Source: Galbula dea (taxonomy: Eukaryota > Chordata > Aves > Piciformes > Galbulidae). Taken from it: a stretch of 64,000 nt of DNA. The stretch's first letter is position 1. The number at the start of each line of letters is the position of its first letter. Of this stretch, positions 1 through 12,190 are shown one piece after another. The notes beneath the pieces are model-generated. The model saw only the letters and a program-made list of their open reading frames with translations. It made no database searches and had not been told where the DNA came from. The DNA lies in assembly GCA_013399015.1 (NCBI GenBank), contig VWZX01004666.1, positions 2,481,603 to 2,545,602 of the forward strand, given 5' to 3'. The translations under genes and the position numbers were made by a program.

Positions 1-3000
1 TCTCAGAAGGTCTAAAGACTGTGTGACTGCTGTCTAATGCCTGGCTTTTCCAAGTGCCAACCAACTACTGTCACAAAAAGAGTGGATAACTTGGAGCGAC
101 TGTTGTCCATCTTCACTGCTCACTAGCTGGTGCAGAACAGAAATTCACACTGATTTTCAAACTAAGAAAGGCCAAAGCTACTTCTGGGTGTTACTAGGAG
201 TCTGCCAGCACACATCACATAGCATGAGGGTTCAGATGGTGAGGACTGTATTCTGCACACTGCTACAGAGGAACAGAGTGCCTGTGGGAATTCATGCCTT
301 GGTTGGTTTTACAAGGGTCTGAATGTATAAGACTGGATTTATAGAGTTTTCTTATTGCTGTTTTCTCAGCAAAGTGGTGCTCTCTGTGAAAAGGAAGGCA
401 AACAAGCAACTAGGACATTAGAAGGTATTGTAGTTTTTTGATCCTATAGTCACCAAGAAGGTGGGGGGCAGAAAAGCAGCATCCTCTCAGGAGAGAGATT
501 AGATTAGATTACAGATTAGACTTTGAGTCAGTCCTACAGCCAGCTGTTTTAAAAGCCCCAAAAGGAGCTTAACTATTTTAAAATGATTTAACTGGTGAAA
601 CTGCACCATATGAATTACTTGGTGGAATTAAGAAGATGAGAATGATGAGGAAGGAGTGAGGGGGTTGTCAACCAGGCACTAAATGTTCAGCTGGAAAGGT
701 AAACCAGGCAAGATAGCTCATGGATGCTTGTGATTTCTAAGCGATCTGTGAATGTTTATTGGGATGTCATGTCTCTGACCCCTGAATAGGATGCAAGCCA
801 ATCTGTATAAAAAGATACTTTTCTATTCCTGGCATAGTTTTGTGGTGAGCAGGATCTGCTGTATGTATATTTTCTGTTTCGGGTTGCTCTGTGGGAGTTT
901 TAGAGAATGTCTTTCAATATTTATTTGGTTAAACATTACAATTATGATCCTTACAGAAAATTATTCTCAGATGCTGGATCCTGCCTGTATCATTTGAATG
1001 AGATTATGCACACACACAGAGACAATCTCTAACTATATACACCAGCAACTCTATCACGTAGGCTTCCCCAGCCCTCCACTTCTAAAATCTCCAATAACGT
1101 ATTTATCCTCACAGCCACTATATGGGTAAACCAGTGACAGTCTTCCCATGGCAGATTGATACACAGAGGTGTGTTCTTGAAGACAAAGAAGATCCTTTGC
1201 TTCTTAACCATTCCAGACTACAAAAACTAGAACAATTTGCCTATAGGATGATGGTCAAAGATTCGAGAGCCCTTCATCAATAATGTAGAGATATCAAACA
1301 TATTCCAAACATTATGCCAGCATGTTAGCCTGTTCTCTGGTTTCTTTTGCAGTTCTGAGCTCGTGGCATCACAGTTATGCTCACTGGGAAAAGCCTCCAG
1401 AGTTGTGTATCACTCCACTGTCTCTTCCATGTGGAGCTCTCTGATTTCTGAGCTCTTCATAAATTATATAAATGAGGTTAAATTAATAAAAGTCTACTCT
1501 TCCTTCCCTCATATACAAATATACCCAGAAAGTTAAAGGTGATTACTGTATAATTTTGGGTGCATGAACAATAAAACAGGCCAGTGCTTCAGTGATTAAG
1601 TGGGGTATAGGTTGGGTTTGCCTGGTGGTGGATGAATAAGCTCAGATGAATGATGAGACAAATGTATGCCACCCAGGCCACCAAAACTCATGTGGCTTTG
1701 AACAAGCCAGGGCAGGCAAGCATGTGGGTCTAGTCACACTAGAGAGAACAATAATGTCTTTACCATTCACATGGAATTGAAACAGCCAAAGATCTGTCAG
1801 CACAGTAGTTCTTATTAAATGCAAGCATTTGCCAATGGTGAGTGGAACCTGGCATTTCCCAGACAGAAGTATGTGTGCAGACAGTGTGTGCTGCACACAA
1901 ACACTCAGCCTGAGGTTTCTGGGAAGCACCAAGCCACGCAGCTACTCGGCACAGGCTCTTCAGACTAATATCTTCAGTTTGCACATGGCTTACTGCACAC
2001 TGAAGAATCTTCTCTACAGTATGGGCACAGTTGGTCCAAAACTTCCAGGAAGCACTGAGCTGTGGACACCATAAATAGTTTGGATTTTCAGGTGTAATGA
2101 AGGTACAATCAGTTTATTTCCTTTGAGTGCTGCACAGTAGCTCTCTAATCTTCCTGTTGGGTAAGGAAATCCTAAACAAATATCAAAAATCCTCAGATTC
2201 TACCAAAAATGACTGCCAAATCTTTTGTCAAGCACAGAAAAGCATATGTTTATGAAAAGGCAAACATGAAGTTACCTTAAGCTGTTTCACAGGCTCTAAG
2301 GACAGCAAAAAGAAAAGTTGGGCTCTAATGGCTACTATGCTGTGTTATGCTTCCACTTGCATTCCCGTGGGCAGGAAAGAGATGGAAAAATCAAATATCC
2401 TGAAGTTGAGTTTAGGTCATCAGGAGTCTTCAGGGTTAATGGGAACCATTATTGCTGAGATGCCAGGGAAAACTATTTCAGACCTATCAACTCTGCCAAA
2501 AAGAGCAAAATCAATCAAAAATTCGAGTTCCTGTGTAGGAAGTAAAAATAATTATTCTATTATTTATTACTGTAAAAAAGTTTCATTTCAGCCAAAATGT
2601 CTGAAGAAAACCATTCAAATTTTATGTGTTTGTGGCTATAGAAGGATTTGAGTTGGATGGTTTAAATGAGTCCCTGTGTGTGTATGCAAATGTCACAACA
2701 TGCCTAATAAACAAGGGTCTGAGGGGTCTGAATATGGCTGCATTTGAACTTTGGGAAAATTCAGATTCATGGCCTGCTTGTATTCGGGCACAACTAACTG
2801 AGCCAAAGGCTTTACCCAAACACACCCAGAGCCAGGACCGTGAAAAGTTCAGCCCTGCAACCAGTCTCTACTTCCATGTCTGTTGCTGCCTTAAGCAAGC
2901 ATGAAATGGGCTGCACAGACCTTTTTTGTGTCACAAATGGACCAATATTTTCTGCTTCAGTTTGGAAGAGTCTCTTGTTGCAGCTTCATAATGAGCCATC

Positions 3001-3430
3001 TCTATAGTAGATGTCAAAAGCCAAATTAAATAAGTTTCTTTTCCATCCTGGGCTGAGTACTTCCTGAGAAAAACAAATTCCTTGTGAACAGTTTAAAAAA
3101 AAGCATGCTGACCTGCATTGCTCTACTGATAATGCTTTGCATTGCTAAGACAGAAACAAGGAGCCAAGTCCTCACCTCATCTTTTCCTTCTCACACCACT
3201 GGAAGCCAAGAGTTTTACTGAGGCAGCATGTTTGGACCTCCGAGGCACTCAGCCTTCACCGCTGGTGAGGCTGAGCAGAAAACTGTAACTTCAGTCATCT
3301 GCTGAGCTGCTGTGCACATCCCAATGTTTAGCAGTGCCACCTCTGGCTGATTACATGTTTCCTCAGTTTGTCTTGGAAGGCTTTTCCCATAGGAGCATTG
3401 TTTTTTGCAAGCAGAACACCTCCAGCTGTT
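1..3430. other. Unique non-coding DNA, no gene seen
   Basis: No supported gene or recognisable interspersed repeat. Open frames reach 107 codons but have no domain, and several overlap on both strands. Small structures: three or four ATTAG-type units at about 494-520, a short CA run near 1009-1018, and a perfect 15-base palindrome at 1885-1899 (TGTGTGC, one base, GCACACA). Best read as intron or intergenic DNA. Confidence 0.6.
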
Positions 3431-3895
3431 CACAGAATCACAGAATGCTAGGAGCTGGAAGGGACTTCGAAAGATCATCTAGTCCAACCCCCCTGCCACA
3501 GCAGGATTCCCTAGACCAGGTCACAAAGAAGCACGTCCAGATGGGTTTTGAATACCTCCATAGCAGGAGACTCCACAACCTCTCTGGGCAGTCTGTTCCA
3601 GTGTTCTGGCACCTGAACTGGGAAAAAATTTCTACTATGAATCTCCTATGCTTCAGCTTACAGCCATTGCCTCTTGTCCTGTCACTGGGCTCCACTGAGA
3701 AGAGCCTGACCCCATCCTCCTGAGAGCCACCCTTCACATATTTATAAGCACAGATGAGGTCACCTCTTAGTCTCTTCTTCTCCAAGCTAAAGAGACCCAG
3801 CTCCCTCAGCCTTTCCTCATAAGAAAGATGTTCCAGCCCCTTCATCATCTTTGTGGCTCTGTGCTGGACTCCTTCAAGCAGTTCCCTATCCCTCC
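3431..3895 (-). mobile_element. CR1 LINE, 5'-truncated, minus strand
   Basis: This is a non-LTR retrotransposon fragment of the avian CR1 family, lying antisense. Its 3' end is at 3431, where the reverse complement ends in two ATTCTGTG units. Read on the minus strand it encodes the C-terminal part of CR1 ORF2, downstream of the reverse-transcriptase catalytic region: motifs LSYEERLRELGLFSLEK, RLRGDL and FSVEPSDRTRGNG are visible between about 3680 and 3860. The 5' end is lost at about 3895, as is usual for CR1 through incomplete reverse transcription. An open frame of 157 codons (3438-3911) survives by chance and includes the normally untranslated 3' tail. It is not functional because the endonuclease and catalytic reverse-transcriptase parts are missing. 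The same subfamily appears again at 21593-22330. Confidence 0.95.
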
Positions 3896-4209
3896 AATGG
3901 CAGGCTCTCACCTTCTACCAGCGTGGGTTGGTTTGCTGAACAGTCAGAGTTTAATAGAACACATTATAACTGTCAAGTTCTACAGAATGAGATTCCCTCC
4001 CAATTCCCCCTTAATTCTAGGAAGAGGTCTGAAATAACATGTGTAGATCCTCTGGGCAATACCTTTATTCTTTTAGATGAGACTTTACCACTAAGCATCC
4101 AAAAGAAGCAGCATGAGAGTTACTGTTTTCTCAGCTTTGGAATATCACTGGGAGTTGGTCAAAGACTGGACATTTCTTCTACATACACTATCTTTTGGTT
4201 ATGTTTTAG
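3896..4209. other. Unique DNA ending in a splice-acceptor-like tract
   Basis: Unique sequence between the CR1 and the candidate exon. Its last 25 bases are T-rich and end in TTTTAG at 4204-4209, which fits an intron 3' end. No repeat recognised. Confidence 0.4.
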
Positions 4210-4420
4210 GTGACCCTTTACACTGTGTTTAATGACTTTATGGGAATCTGGGAAAACATCCAATCATTCATGGTTGAAATACTGCACTTAGGACTTGATA
4301 CCAATACAAGCAACCTTGTACTTTATAAAACTGACTGGGAACTGGTTTCTCACCCGTTTTACTCTTCCAAGAACTACAGCCTCCACAATGAAGTAGCAGT
4401 AGAATTTATGATCATTTACA
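4210..4420 (+). CDS. Candidate internal coding exon, unknown protein
   Basis: I do not recognise the protein, but this segment has the features of a real exon. A T-rich tract ending in TTTTAG precedes it, and a consensus donor, ACA followed by GTAAGTGG, follows at 4421. The 211 bases are open for 70 codons from the first base, so the exon would start in phase 0 and leave one base for the next codon. The translation starts VTLYTVFNDFMGIWENIQSF and continues with a hydrophobic-amphipathic stretch, then a polar part with two N-glycosylation sequons (NTS and NYS), then NEVAVEFMIIY. That composition would suit an extracellular or luminal domain, which is an inference only. There is no start codon context and no stop, so it could only be an internal exon. 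No adjoining exon with matching phase could be assigned. It could still be a chance open stretch. Confidence 0.45.
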
Positions 4421-6039
4421 GTAAGTGGAAACAAAGCACTTCTGGTATCCCATCCCTGGTGCTATCTATTTTGCTTAAAGCCTTGAGACTTTTATGAAAT
4501 GCTTAAAGCACAATCACATGCAAATGTCTACCAGGTCTTTTGAACTGCTTTAACCTGCCCAGAAAGTAACAAAAATCTCTTTGCAATTGCAAAATACCAC
4601 TTTAGCTCAGACAAGTCACCCAAAAAGGCAGCTCTGCTGACTCAAAGCCTATAAGAGGCCCTCTCAGTGATTTTTTTAGTTCTTTCCCATTAGTATGTTT
4701 TGTAGAAGTGACTTTTAATGGTGAAGTTCTCCTATACACCTAAATGAGCTCCTGACATATGCAGAAGCAACTTTAAAATAACCTGGACAGAAATGAAGGT
4801 GGGTAGTCTTTAAGGTTGGAAAGACCTGAGACAGGGAGATCTTCCCAGCTTGAGTGATAGTTCTCAATTTGAGTTAAGACAAACACAGCTCCCAGCCCAT
4901 CACTCCACTACAGTGACTGTTTTCAAAAGAAAGAGATGTTATGTCTGTCAACCTGCCCAGAAATCCTTCAGCCAGAAAAAGGAATATGAAACCAAGTTTG
5001 TCAAAAGCCAAAAAGGAATATTTTGCAAAGACTTCAGGGGTTTGGGGACTAGGGTGAGGAATAAAATTCCTAGAAAACATAGCTGGGAAAATAGACTCAC
5101 CATTGAGTCTTAACATGAGATTAATCTGCTAGAGTCAAGCATAAACATGCAGATTCCCAGAGCTGTGGCTAGCTGGACAGGTGGAGGAAGTGTTGTCTAT
5201 GGTTTTATTGTGTGCAAAATGGGATTGAGCAAGTAATATGGATGAGCCTGAGTTATGTGGAGGAGGGAAAGTCCACTGCTGTAGCTCCTGTACTTTCTGG
5301 TATTGCAGTTCAGGAGCTTCTATCATAAAGGACTCAACACTCCAGAAAAAATTGGTTTAGTATGTGAGTGGAAATGGGAAGGGGCCAAGACCCTGGGGAG
5401 CATCCTTTGGAAAGCACACCAGCATCAACCCTCCTTGTTTCACACTGCCAGGAAGAACTTTTTATTTCTCCCCGGGCTCATAACACTGTATCAGCCTAAC
5501 TGGGGATGATGGTTAGCAGAGTGTTAAAGGCTTGCCTTTGCCCTCCCAGAGGAAATGGGAGTGAGTACTGCTGAAGCTAGTCCCTGTGAGATGTCCCCTC
5601 ATCATTGCAAACAGATTCATGCTGCTTGCAAAAGTAGCACCAGTGCTGCCTAGGAGCAAGCAGTGGAATTCAAACACATCTGACAGCTGCCTAAGGCATG
5701 TCATTTACTTTATGAGTAATTATAAACAGGAAATTCAAGAGAGAAGCCTATGACAGTCTATGGAACTAGAAACACAAAATGCAGAGATTTAATAGATTGT
5801 TTTGGGAGTTTCTCTCCAGTAAAGATTTCCCTTAGATGTTTATGGATAATATGGCTTCTGTGCCACACAGATCTCACAGCTCAGCACTGATCAAATAAAC
5901 TTTTTTCTCTTAACCGTGCTTTCTATTGCCACTGGTCTAAGCACCTCAGTTCAATCAGTTACCTGCTATGGTAAGTGTGGGGTGAGAGCTTCATTATTAG
6001 CTATCAAAAAGTGATCAAATTCAGGCAATGAGCAGTGAA
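4421..6039. other. Unique non-coding DNA, no gene seen
   Basis: Begins with the GTAAGT donor of the candidate exon. Nothing else is supported: short open frames up to 87 codons overlap on both strands and no repeat family is recognised. Confidence 0.5.
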
Positions 6040-6130
6040 GAGCCCCAGGTCACAAGGGGATCAAGAGCAGAGCTGGATTTGAAAAACAAACACCTGACAG
6101 AAACAACATAACTCAGTGCTTCCCAAAACA
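6040..6130 (-). repeat. MIR-like SINE remnant, antisense
   Basis: The order of motifs matches the antisense of the tRNA-derived part of MIR-type CORE-SINEs: CCAGGTCACAAGG, then GAGCAGAGCTGGATTTGAA (the B-box region), then CACCTGACAG and CAGTGCTTCCCAAAACAC. It is strongly decayed, as expected for an element that predates the bird lineage. The call rests on memory of the consensus and not on an alignment. Confidence 0.45.
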
Positions 6131-8130
6131 CTCTGTAATTCTAGGTATGGAGAGGTAAGAGGAACAGGTAAAAACAGAAAGGCATCTTAAGAGCTCCTTT
6201 AGAGAATCATAGTCTCAGATCCTCAGAAATAAGTATCTGTCTAAATATACTTAAAGTATATATCTAAGGCCCTAGCTAGCCCCTTTATTGAGAAAAGATT
6301 TTCATTATTGAAAAAGGAAAGCATAATCTTTGATGCATCATATGTCATGCATTTGTTTATGCATGTAGTGGTTTGTTTATGGCAGTAGTGGTATCCTGTG
6401 TTTGCAGAGAGCCTGAAACAGTAGTCCTAAACTGCTCCTTGCCCTCAGGGCTTGCATTTTATTGGTGTCACTACTTAAGCACAAGAAGAAACCCATCATG
6501 AAGTGCTAGGAGAGCTGCTGTCCAAGCCTTTGCTGAATTGACCACTCAGGGGAAGGTGCTTTCCTCCTTTTTTGAAAGGGGCTCAGCTTTCAAAACTTTG
6601 ATTAAAACTGAGTCCTTAAACCATGCTGTCTCTCTGGCATGTAATTATGAACTGACCATGCAGGTTGCTTTTCATTCCTCTGTATCTATGCATTTTTGAA
6701 GTCTGCTCTGCTAGTTCTGGTATCATCCTTTGAAAATTGTTGTTATCAGATTCAGAGTCAAACAAACTGAAAGTGAAAAGGAGTAGCCCAAATTAATTGC
6801 TTTTATTTTCCTTTTTTCACCAAATGAACCACAACACTATGATTTGATCTGACAAAACAATTCTTTCCCTCCCTCTCCTAATTTCTTCTTGTGGCCACTG
6901 GAGGGAAAAGTCATTTTTTGTGGGGGTCTGACTGATAGGGTCACCTGCAGGGAACCTCATCTTTCTGGAGCTGATTTGGAAGCAACAGATTTAATATAAC
7001 CATGCTGCTTGTTCATTCTCCTTCTGATAGTACACAAGGATATTTTTCCCTAACAAATCTCTCTGCACAAGCAAGCAAAATCCTAGAAACTTGCTTTGAC
7101 TGCTGTGTAGACACACAGGAACATGTGGATTTTTCCTGGCAAAACTAACCCCTGGCTCTGACATAGTGAAAATAAAAGTGGTAACAACATAGCAGAGGGC
7201 AGCAAAATACAGAAAATGATTTCTTACACTCCTTGACATAATTTTTCACTTTGAAAAGCCTTACTCAGAAAGTATGCTGGTAATTATGTATTTGCACATT
7301 ATTGTGCATTTAAGCACGTTAAAAGCCCCACCATCAACTAAAACTAAAGCACATTAATTACTTAAAATTGCCATCAGTCTTTGTTGGATTTTTGTATTGG
7401 CTTTGTCTTACAGAAGGCAAACATTTGGCTTTAGGGGCTATAGGGCAAATGAGGGGTTGTTACCCTTCCCATCTCAGGAAAGGGGCCCTCAGGTTGGGCA
7501 AGTTTTCATTTTGGAAACCAAGGGCTCTCAACAGAATTTCTTTCTTAACAAACTCACTCTTCCTCTAGCAGTGCCCTTCTCAGTGAATCCTGCAGGGGAC
7601 ACAGTTGGCCTCTTCCAAGATCATTTGTGTATAAATGCTAGGGTTTGTTCCACAACTAGGGGACACTTTGAAACAACTTTGTGAGGAAAAGAAAAAGAAC
7701 CAAAGCACGTTTGAATAATTCAGATTTCCCATGCTATCCAAAGCATTTTCGTGCTGCAGACAGACCTCACAAAGACCTAGGGAAGATCCACAGTTGTCTG
7801 AATGCCAGCTGGGAGCCCCAAATATACTTTGTGGCACTAGACACAGTTAGATAGCTGAATCCTATTGAGACCTACTGAGTATCACTGTCACACTTTTCTT
7901 AATTAAAAAAATAGGTCTGGTAAAGCCCTTTCTCTTGGCTAGTAGGCAACTACTGGATTCCTTCCTGGGAGATGGCAATTTCTCTTCCCTTTCTTTAGCC
8001 TTCAGTTTTCATTAGCACTGTTACATAGAAGGAGTAACAAAACTGTCTTAAATATTTCTCCTTTTCTTTTCCAAAAGCAGCAGCACAAGGGGGTGTCAAA
8101 ATAAGCACCTTCATTAGCAGGCTGTTCATG
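6131..8130. other. Unique non-coding DNA with one short tandem repeat
   Basis: No gene seen. At 6352-6391 two 20-base units lie in tandem (TTTGTTTATGCATGTAGTGG and TTTGTTTATGGCAGTAGTGG), differing at three positions. Open frames up to 95 codons look random. Confidence 0.5.
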
Positions 8131-8410
8131 ACAAAAGGGCTTCTTAAACAGAAACTTGCCCTGTGGATAATTTGTTAAACTGCTCCTGTGGCCAGAAGTG
8201 TGGTCAGGCAGTGACGTCCTGGTGCAGTTAATCACCCATCAGCAGACACCTGCAATGTCTTTTGCAAAGGAGGCCTTCATGGTACCAAATTCAATGGGAA
8301 AGGAAGACAGATTTCAGGATCACTGGAAAGACTCTCTGAGAGACTGTAGGGCTGTTACAAATCACACAACACAACAGCTGCTCTTCAGTTGTGGTTTCAC
8401 TATTTCATGA
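8131..8410 (+). repeat. Unknown duplicated sequence, copy 1
   Basis: This segment aligns almost without gaps to 11917-12190. The best part is the block CAGAAGTGTGGTCAGGC, identical in both (8193-8209 here), followed by GTTAATCACC and TCAG, then TGCAA and TTTTGCAA/TTCTGCAA variants, and later GAGAGA and AATC.CAC. Over the first 115 bases identity is roughly 70 percent by eye. It has no CR1 motif, no terminal repeats and no A tail that I can see. It is either an old, unnamed interspersed repeat or an old local duplication. Confidence 0.6.
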
Positions 8411-11400
8411 CAGTGGCACAGGCCATACTGTAGAAACAGCTCTTTGTTCCTCCTGCTAGTGGCTTGTTCACATTATAAATTTTAGCTTCATCCAGCTTCT
8501 AGCTGAGAAACTTAAAACCAGTTGCAACAGGAAAAAACAGAGCTGAAGCAGCTAAAACAGCATTTAAATGCTAAGACCAAATCTGCAGTCCAAAAATTCT
8601 ATAGGCACCTAAAGCTGCAGGTTTGTAGAACTTGGCACTCTCCTCTTTAGATTTGCAAGCTTCCCATACACCTGCAGTTTTGCTAAGGCCCAAGACAACT
8701 TCTCTCCTACCCTTTGGTCCCATCAGTCTTGGATTCCTCTCTGCAAATCTTCAGGAGAAGAGAAGGGTACCCCATAACAAGATTGAAAGTCTCCTGAGGA
8801 GCCTCTTTGGTGATAGGTGACTTGCCACTCTAGAGTTTTCTTTTAAAACCAAAAAGAGAGAATCCAGATGAGATTTGCTGCAGAAGAGAAATGAATGTCT
8901 CTCCTTATAAGGAGATCCTGAGACCCATCTGTCCATGACCAAGTTTTGGAGTGGGGCAGGAAAAAAAGTACTTCTTACTAGTAGTATCCTACTTAGAAGG
9001 TAGATTTGGGGTAGACTTGAGAATTATTACTGATTTGGGGCAGGAAAATGAGAATCAGCCCTCAGATTTAGGATTTTAGTTGCATGGCAGGAGGCAGTTT
9101 GTTACTATCCCTCACTTTGGGCTTGGACCTCTGTTCCTCAAAGGGAGGAAAGACTGGTGGATGGAAGGTAGTTTAGAAGACTACCAGAGTAAGAAGACAG
9201 AGAAGAACAATACAAATATTCTTCATTCTTTGCACTAACAGAAGATTGAGGTTTTTGTCTTTCAAAATACCTGAAGAAATAAATGCTACACTTACCTCCC
9301 ACATCAGCATTTCACCCAGATAAATCAGGGAAGTCTTCTGATGTGTTCTTTACAGTAGGGAAGACACTGCAGCTGCTCCAGCTTATTCTAAGCTTTACTC
9401 CTGAAGTAGGATCAGCTACTGTTTGAAGTAAAGCACAAAAAGTTACTTACAGCTTCTACCCAGGATGAGTTTTCTTATTTTTTTCCATTTTTTTCAGAAC
9501 AAAAATGCTACTTAGAGAAACATTAATAACTGTTGTTCAAATAAAAAGCAAATTGAGTTGTTGCACAAACCACATAAACCACTGGATGATTTCAAAATCA
9601 CATTAATTGCTTTATTTGAAGGCATAAAACACTGCCTTTGAAATGAAAATAGCAGGACACAGCAGAAGAGGCTCAGCAGAGCCTGAATATAACATCAGCT
9701 TTTCTCTCTTCCTCCCTCTCAATTCTGAACCAGTATTTTCAATAGGGTTAAGCATGCAGAGACTAGGCCAGGTTGCTAGCAGACTTAACTTCTCATTCAT
9801 GGATCAAAGAGAAGAAAGAAAATGTTGTATCCTGAAGCTTTCAATGTGAAAAAAAAAACCACTTCAAGCTTGGATTTTGCACAGCCATCTGCTTCTATTT
9901 GCTATAAGGAAAAAAAGGCAGGTTCACATAATGTTTTCCACTGCAAACACTATCCACCTAAACATGGCAAGTACTCACTCTCTGTGGTCTCTGAGTACAC
10001 CTCAGTGAGTAACTGGAGCTGAAAAGCTCTTGCCAGTGATTGCACTTAATGACTCTTCTCCAACTGTTCACTGTGCAAGGGTGTGAAACCATCTGTTTTT
10101 ATTCCTTGGAGAGGTGTTGAATTAATTGTCATGACACAGATTCCTTGACTACATTGCAAGAAAGGAGGAAGAAAGACAAAAGAGGAGAGGCTACAATTGA
10201 AATGGACACACTACCTGGGTTATTACAGCTTTCCATCTCTCCTGATGACTCCTGTCTCCTCAAACCCAAAAAAATCAGACTGGCACCTGGCAAGTTCCTC
10301 ATTATCACCTTATGATATGATCTGATGATCTCTGGAACATCTTTACATCTTTTTCCCTCATCAGTCTCAGGAAAAGCTCAGAAAGCACTGGGAGAAGTCC
10401 AAATGACTTCATTTCATTTCTTGAAAACTGCTCAGATCTTCAGCAGAGCTGGGTAAGAGCTCTTTCTATGTCTTGGATCACAACAGCTTCCTAAGAACTG
10501 GCTGTAAGACACAGTGTATTAACAAGAATCTCCCAAAACATGACCATACATTCTAAAGCCAGAACGGTATTCTTGTGTCCTACATGTATTCAATTTCAAC
10601 CAAACACCTCTAAATGAAGTGCAAAGAGAGAGATTAGCCCTAAGTACCCTTTTTCTGAGGAGGCTGAACTGCCAGTCATAAATACTCACATGCCAAGAAC
10701 CCAAAGCCTCTGTAAAGTCATAATGAGGTCCACATGATTAGATTAAGTGCCCCAGGGTGTGGAATCTGCTCAGATGCCTTCCATCTTCAACTCTGCTGAT
10801 CATATACAATTTTGGGGAAGTAAGATACACCAGGGATCATCTAAGGTAGACAGTAGTCTGCCTCCACATTCCTACAAGATGGTGTTGGAGCCTCAGTGAT
10901 AGCCTGCAGCTGTAAGGGATCTCTTATGTGTGAGGGGAAGGTGGGGTGAAAGAAAGAGCCCAATGACATACTGAGTTCACTCATTACCTGTGGAGTGGCA
11001 GACAAACAAGCACCTGGTGTGTGGGGCTAGGAGCATCTTAGTGGTACATCCCTAAGGACAGCTGCAGCTCAGCCAACCTGGAGAAGACTTTTGGCTTGAG
11101 AATTATAGAGTTTTCAGTAATAAAAGTGTGAGTTCATGCCAATCGTGAGTATAGTTCAAGCAGCAGGCAGAAGCAGCTCTGGAGGCATCCTGCTACTCTA
11201 CATGAAGTCTTCCTCTCTGAAAGTCTCCAGACCATAGACTGACATATGCCATCTCCTATCTTCACCTGTCTCCTTTACCTGTCATAGCAGTGACTTTTAT
11301 TCATGATCAAATCCTATTTGAGTGACTTATTGTGAAGTTCTCTGCACTCACCAATCTACAAAGCCCATAATGACCCTAGAAGGGGTTAAGTGGATCCCTC

Positions 11401-11916
11401 CTTCCCTCTACCATAGGGTCAACAGCTCACAGTGCTGACAGGGGAATCATCTCCCTCTTGTTCCATGGTCTGACTCCACTGTCCCTTCACCTCTTGGATC
11501 AGTTCCAAAAAGGGCTTTTAGGATTTCAATCAGCTTCTTGGATTCTGATTCCTGAGTTATCCAAAATGTCAGAACTTTCCCTGCTTTCTCAGGCCCTGGC
11601 TGGGATGGAGGGCAGAGTACTGGCTTTGACAGAAAGCTCTGGCTAAAGAGTGCCTCTCAGGGTCAAAAAATTTCTAGCTTCTTCACCTGTCTAAAGACTC
11701 CTTAAACAATTAGTCTATTAAAATGCACTCCTTTGTTCAGTTTTTGTTGTGCACGTTACTAAGAACCCAGACTTTCTGCCTTCCAGTTTGGTCTTTGTTG
11801 TTGTTATTACTGTGTTTTAAAGGAGTCTTAGATATTAGAAACAGTATTTCTCAGCACACAGTGCCTGGCTTACAAGTGCATACAGGTGGCAGGCCTGGGA
11901 ATATCAGACCTTTAAG
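8411..11916. other. Unique non-coding DNA, no gene seen
   Basis: Nothing supported. Contains a T-rich tract ending in TTTTTTTCAG at about 9498, with no usable exon after it, and an A8 to A9 run near 9849. Open frames do not exceed 68 codons. Confidence 0.5.
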
Positions 11917-12190
11917 ATAGAAGGGTCAGTTAACCACAAAAGTGCTCTGCTGATAATTGCTTTAACTGCTTTTGTGGTCAGAAGTGTGGTCAGGCTCACA
12001 GCATCCAGGAGCTGTTAATCACCTGTCAGTGGTTCTTGCAGCATCTTCTGCAACTGCAGCCCTTGTTGTTTGAGCCTCTGTCAGCAAGGGAAATGAAAGA
12101 GCAACATTCAAAAAGCTTTTGAGAGAGAGCACAGAGCTGTGGCTGAATCTCACCTGCAGTGTATCTCAGCTGGGAGGGGATTTAATTTGC
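11917..12190 (+). repeat. Unknown duplicated sequence, copy 2
   Basis: Second copy of the sequence at 8131-8410, same orientation, about 3.8 kb downstream. It shares the 17-base identical block CAGAAGTGTGGTCAGGC (11979-11995), GATAATT before it and GTTAATCACC after it. Similarity fades gradually at both ends, so the boundaries are approximate and may extend to about 12240. Confidence 0.6.

Noticed and set aside
3438..3911. 157-codon minus-strand frame
   Set aside because: It is the decayed C-terminal part and 3' tail of a CR1 element and not a host gene.
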